DNA of 8,308 nt, taken from the NCBI GenBank assembly GCA_014584635.1, contig JACTML010000046.1, positions 1 to 8,308 on the forward strand, read 5' to 3'. The notes below the pieces were generated by a model. That model searched no databases. It was not told the DNA's origin and saw nothing but the letters and a program-made list of their open reading frames with translations. Source of the DNA: Nitrosomonas eutropha (GTDB lineage Bacteria > Pseudomonadota > Gammaproteobacteria > Burkholderiales > Nitrosomonadaceae). Numbering within the stretch: position 1 is the stretch's first letter; every line of letters starts with the position of its first letter. The position numbers and the translations under genes were made by a program. Shown in pieces: positions 6,909 through 8,308 of the stretch.

Positions 6909-6919
6909 TAGAACTACAG
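6899..6919. terminator. Hairpin between convergent genes, possible weak bidirectional terminator
   Basis: CTGTAGTT (6899-6906) and AACTACAG (6912-6919) are perfect 8-base arms around a 5-base loop. The hairpin lies between the coiled-coil gene and purA, which point at each other, where a shared terminator would be expected. The downstream run is pyrimidine-rich but not a true U-tract on the plus strand (CTTCATCATCT). On the minus strand a T-rich stretch comes only after about 12 bases. The structure is clear; the terminator role is tentative. Confidence 0.4.
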
Positions 6920-6937
6920 CTTCATCATCTGCTGCGT

Positions 6938-8251
<1,314 letters not shown>

Positions 8252-8261
8252 TTAAAAATTT

Positions 8262-8302
8262 TCCCAAAATAAAGCATCACGCTGCAAACAACGTGATGCT
8301 TT
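8262..8302 (-). terminator. Intrinsic terminator-like hairpin upstream of purA (minus strand)
   Basis: The arms AAAGCATCACG (8271-8281) and CGTGATGCTTT (8292-8302) pair perfectly over 11 bases around a 10-base loop. Read on the minus strand, the hairpin runs straight into CTTTATTTT, a good U-tract. It most likely ends a minus-strand gene lying past the right edge, or acts as an attenuator in a purA leader. Only about 34 bases separate it from the purA start, leaving little room for a separate purA promoter. Confidence 0.7.
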
Positions 8303-8308
8303 GGACAT

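Overview
This 8.3 kb window looks like ordinary chromosome from a betaproteobacterium. A member of the Nitrosomonadaceae (ammonia oxidisers) or a close relative is plausible, judging from the PurA and Lon sequences, the periplasmic c-type cytochrome with an extra N-terminal domain, and moderate base composition. This placement is from protein style only and is not certain. No rRNA, tRNA, CRISPR array, intact transposon or phage gene is visible.

Layout, left to right. (1) 1-153, minus strand: the first 51 codons of a YefM/Phd-family antitoxin gene, cut by the window edge, with a two-site TGTACA-type operator and a promoter just upstream. (2) 241-1107, plus: an exported cytochrome c-like protein with an N-terminal domain resembling the sulfite-oxidase fold. 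Its haem motif reads CMACY instead of CxxCH. (3) 1121-1822, minus: a single-pass membrane-anchored protein of unknown function, tail-to-tail with the cytochrome. (4) A 200-base divergent spacer with two related A/T-rich palindromes 40 bases apart. (5) 2042-3841, plus: a CPA1-type Na+/H+ antiporter with a C-terminal TrkA-N/RCK-like domain. (6) A 230-base spacer with a good sigma-32-like promoter. (7) 4072-6444, plus: a full-length LonA protease. (8) A strong 56-base imperfect hairpin. (9) 6552-6869, plus: a small secreted coiled-coil protein. (10) A small hairpin between convergent genes. (11) 6938-8236, minus: purA, adenylosuccinate synthetase. (12) A clear intrinsic terminator-like hairpin upstream of purA.

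The genes do not form one operon or one pathway. Antiporter and Lon point the same way and share a stress or homeostasis flavour, but each has its own upstream spacer. The two signals that ordinary annotation explains least are the CxxCY haem motif in the cytochrome and the short palindromic elements (upstream of the antiporter, and after lon). I found no convincing evidence of a wholly new multi-gene system here.
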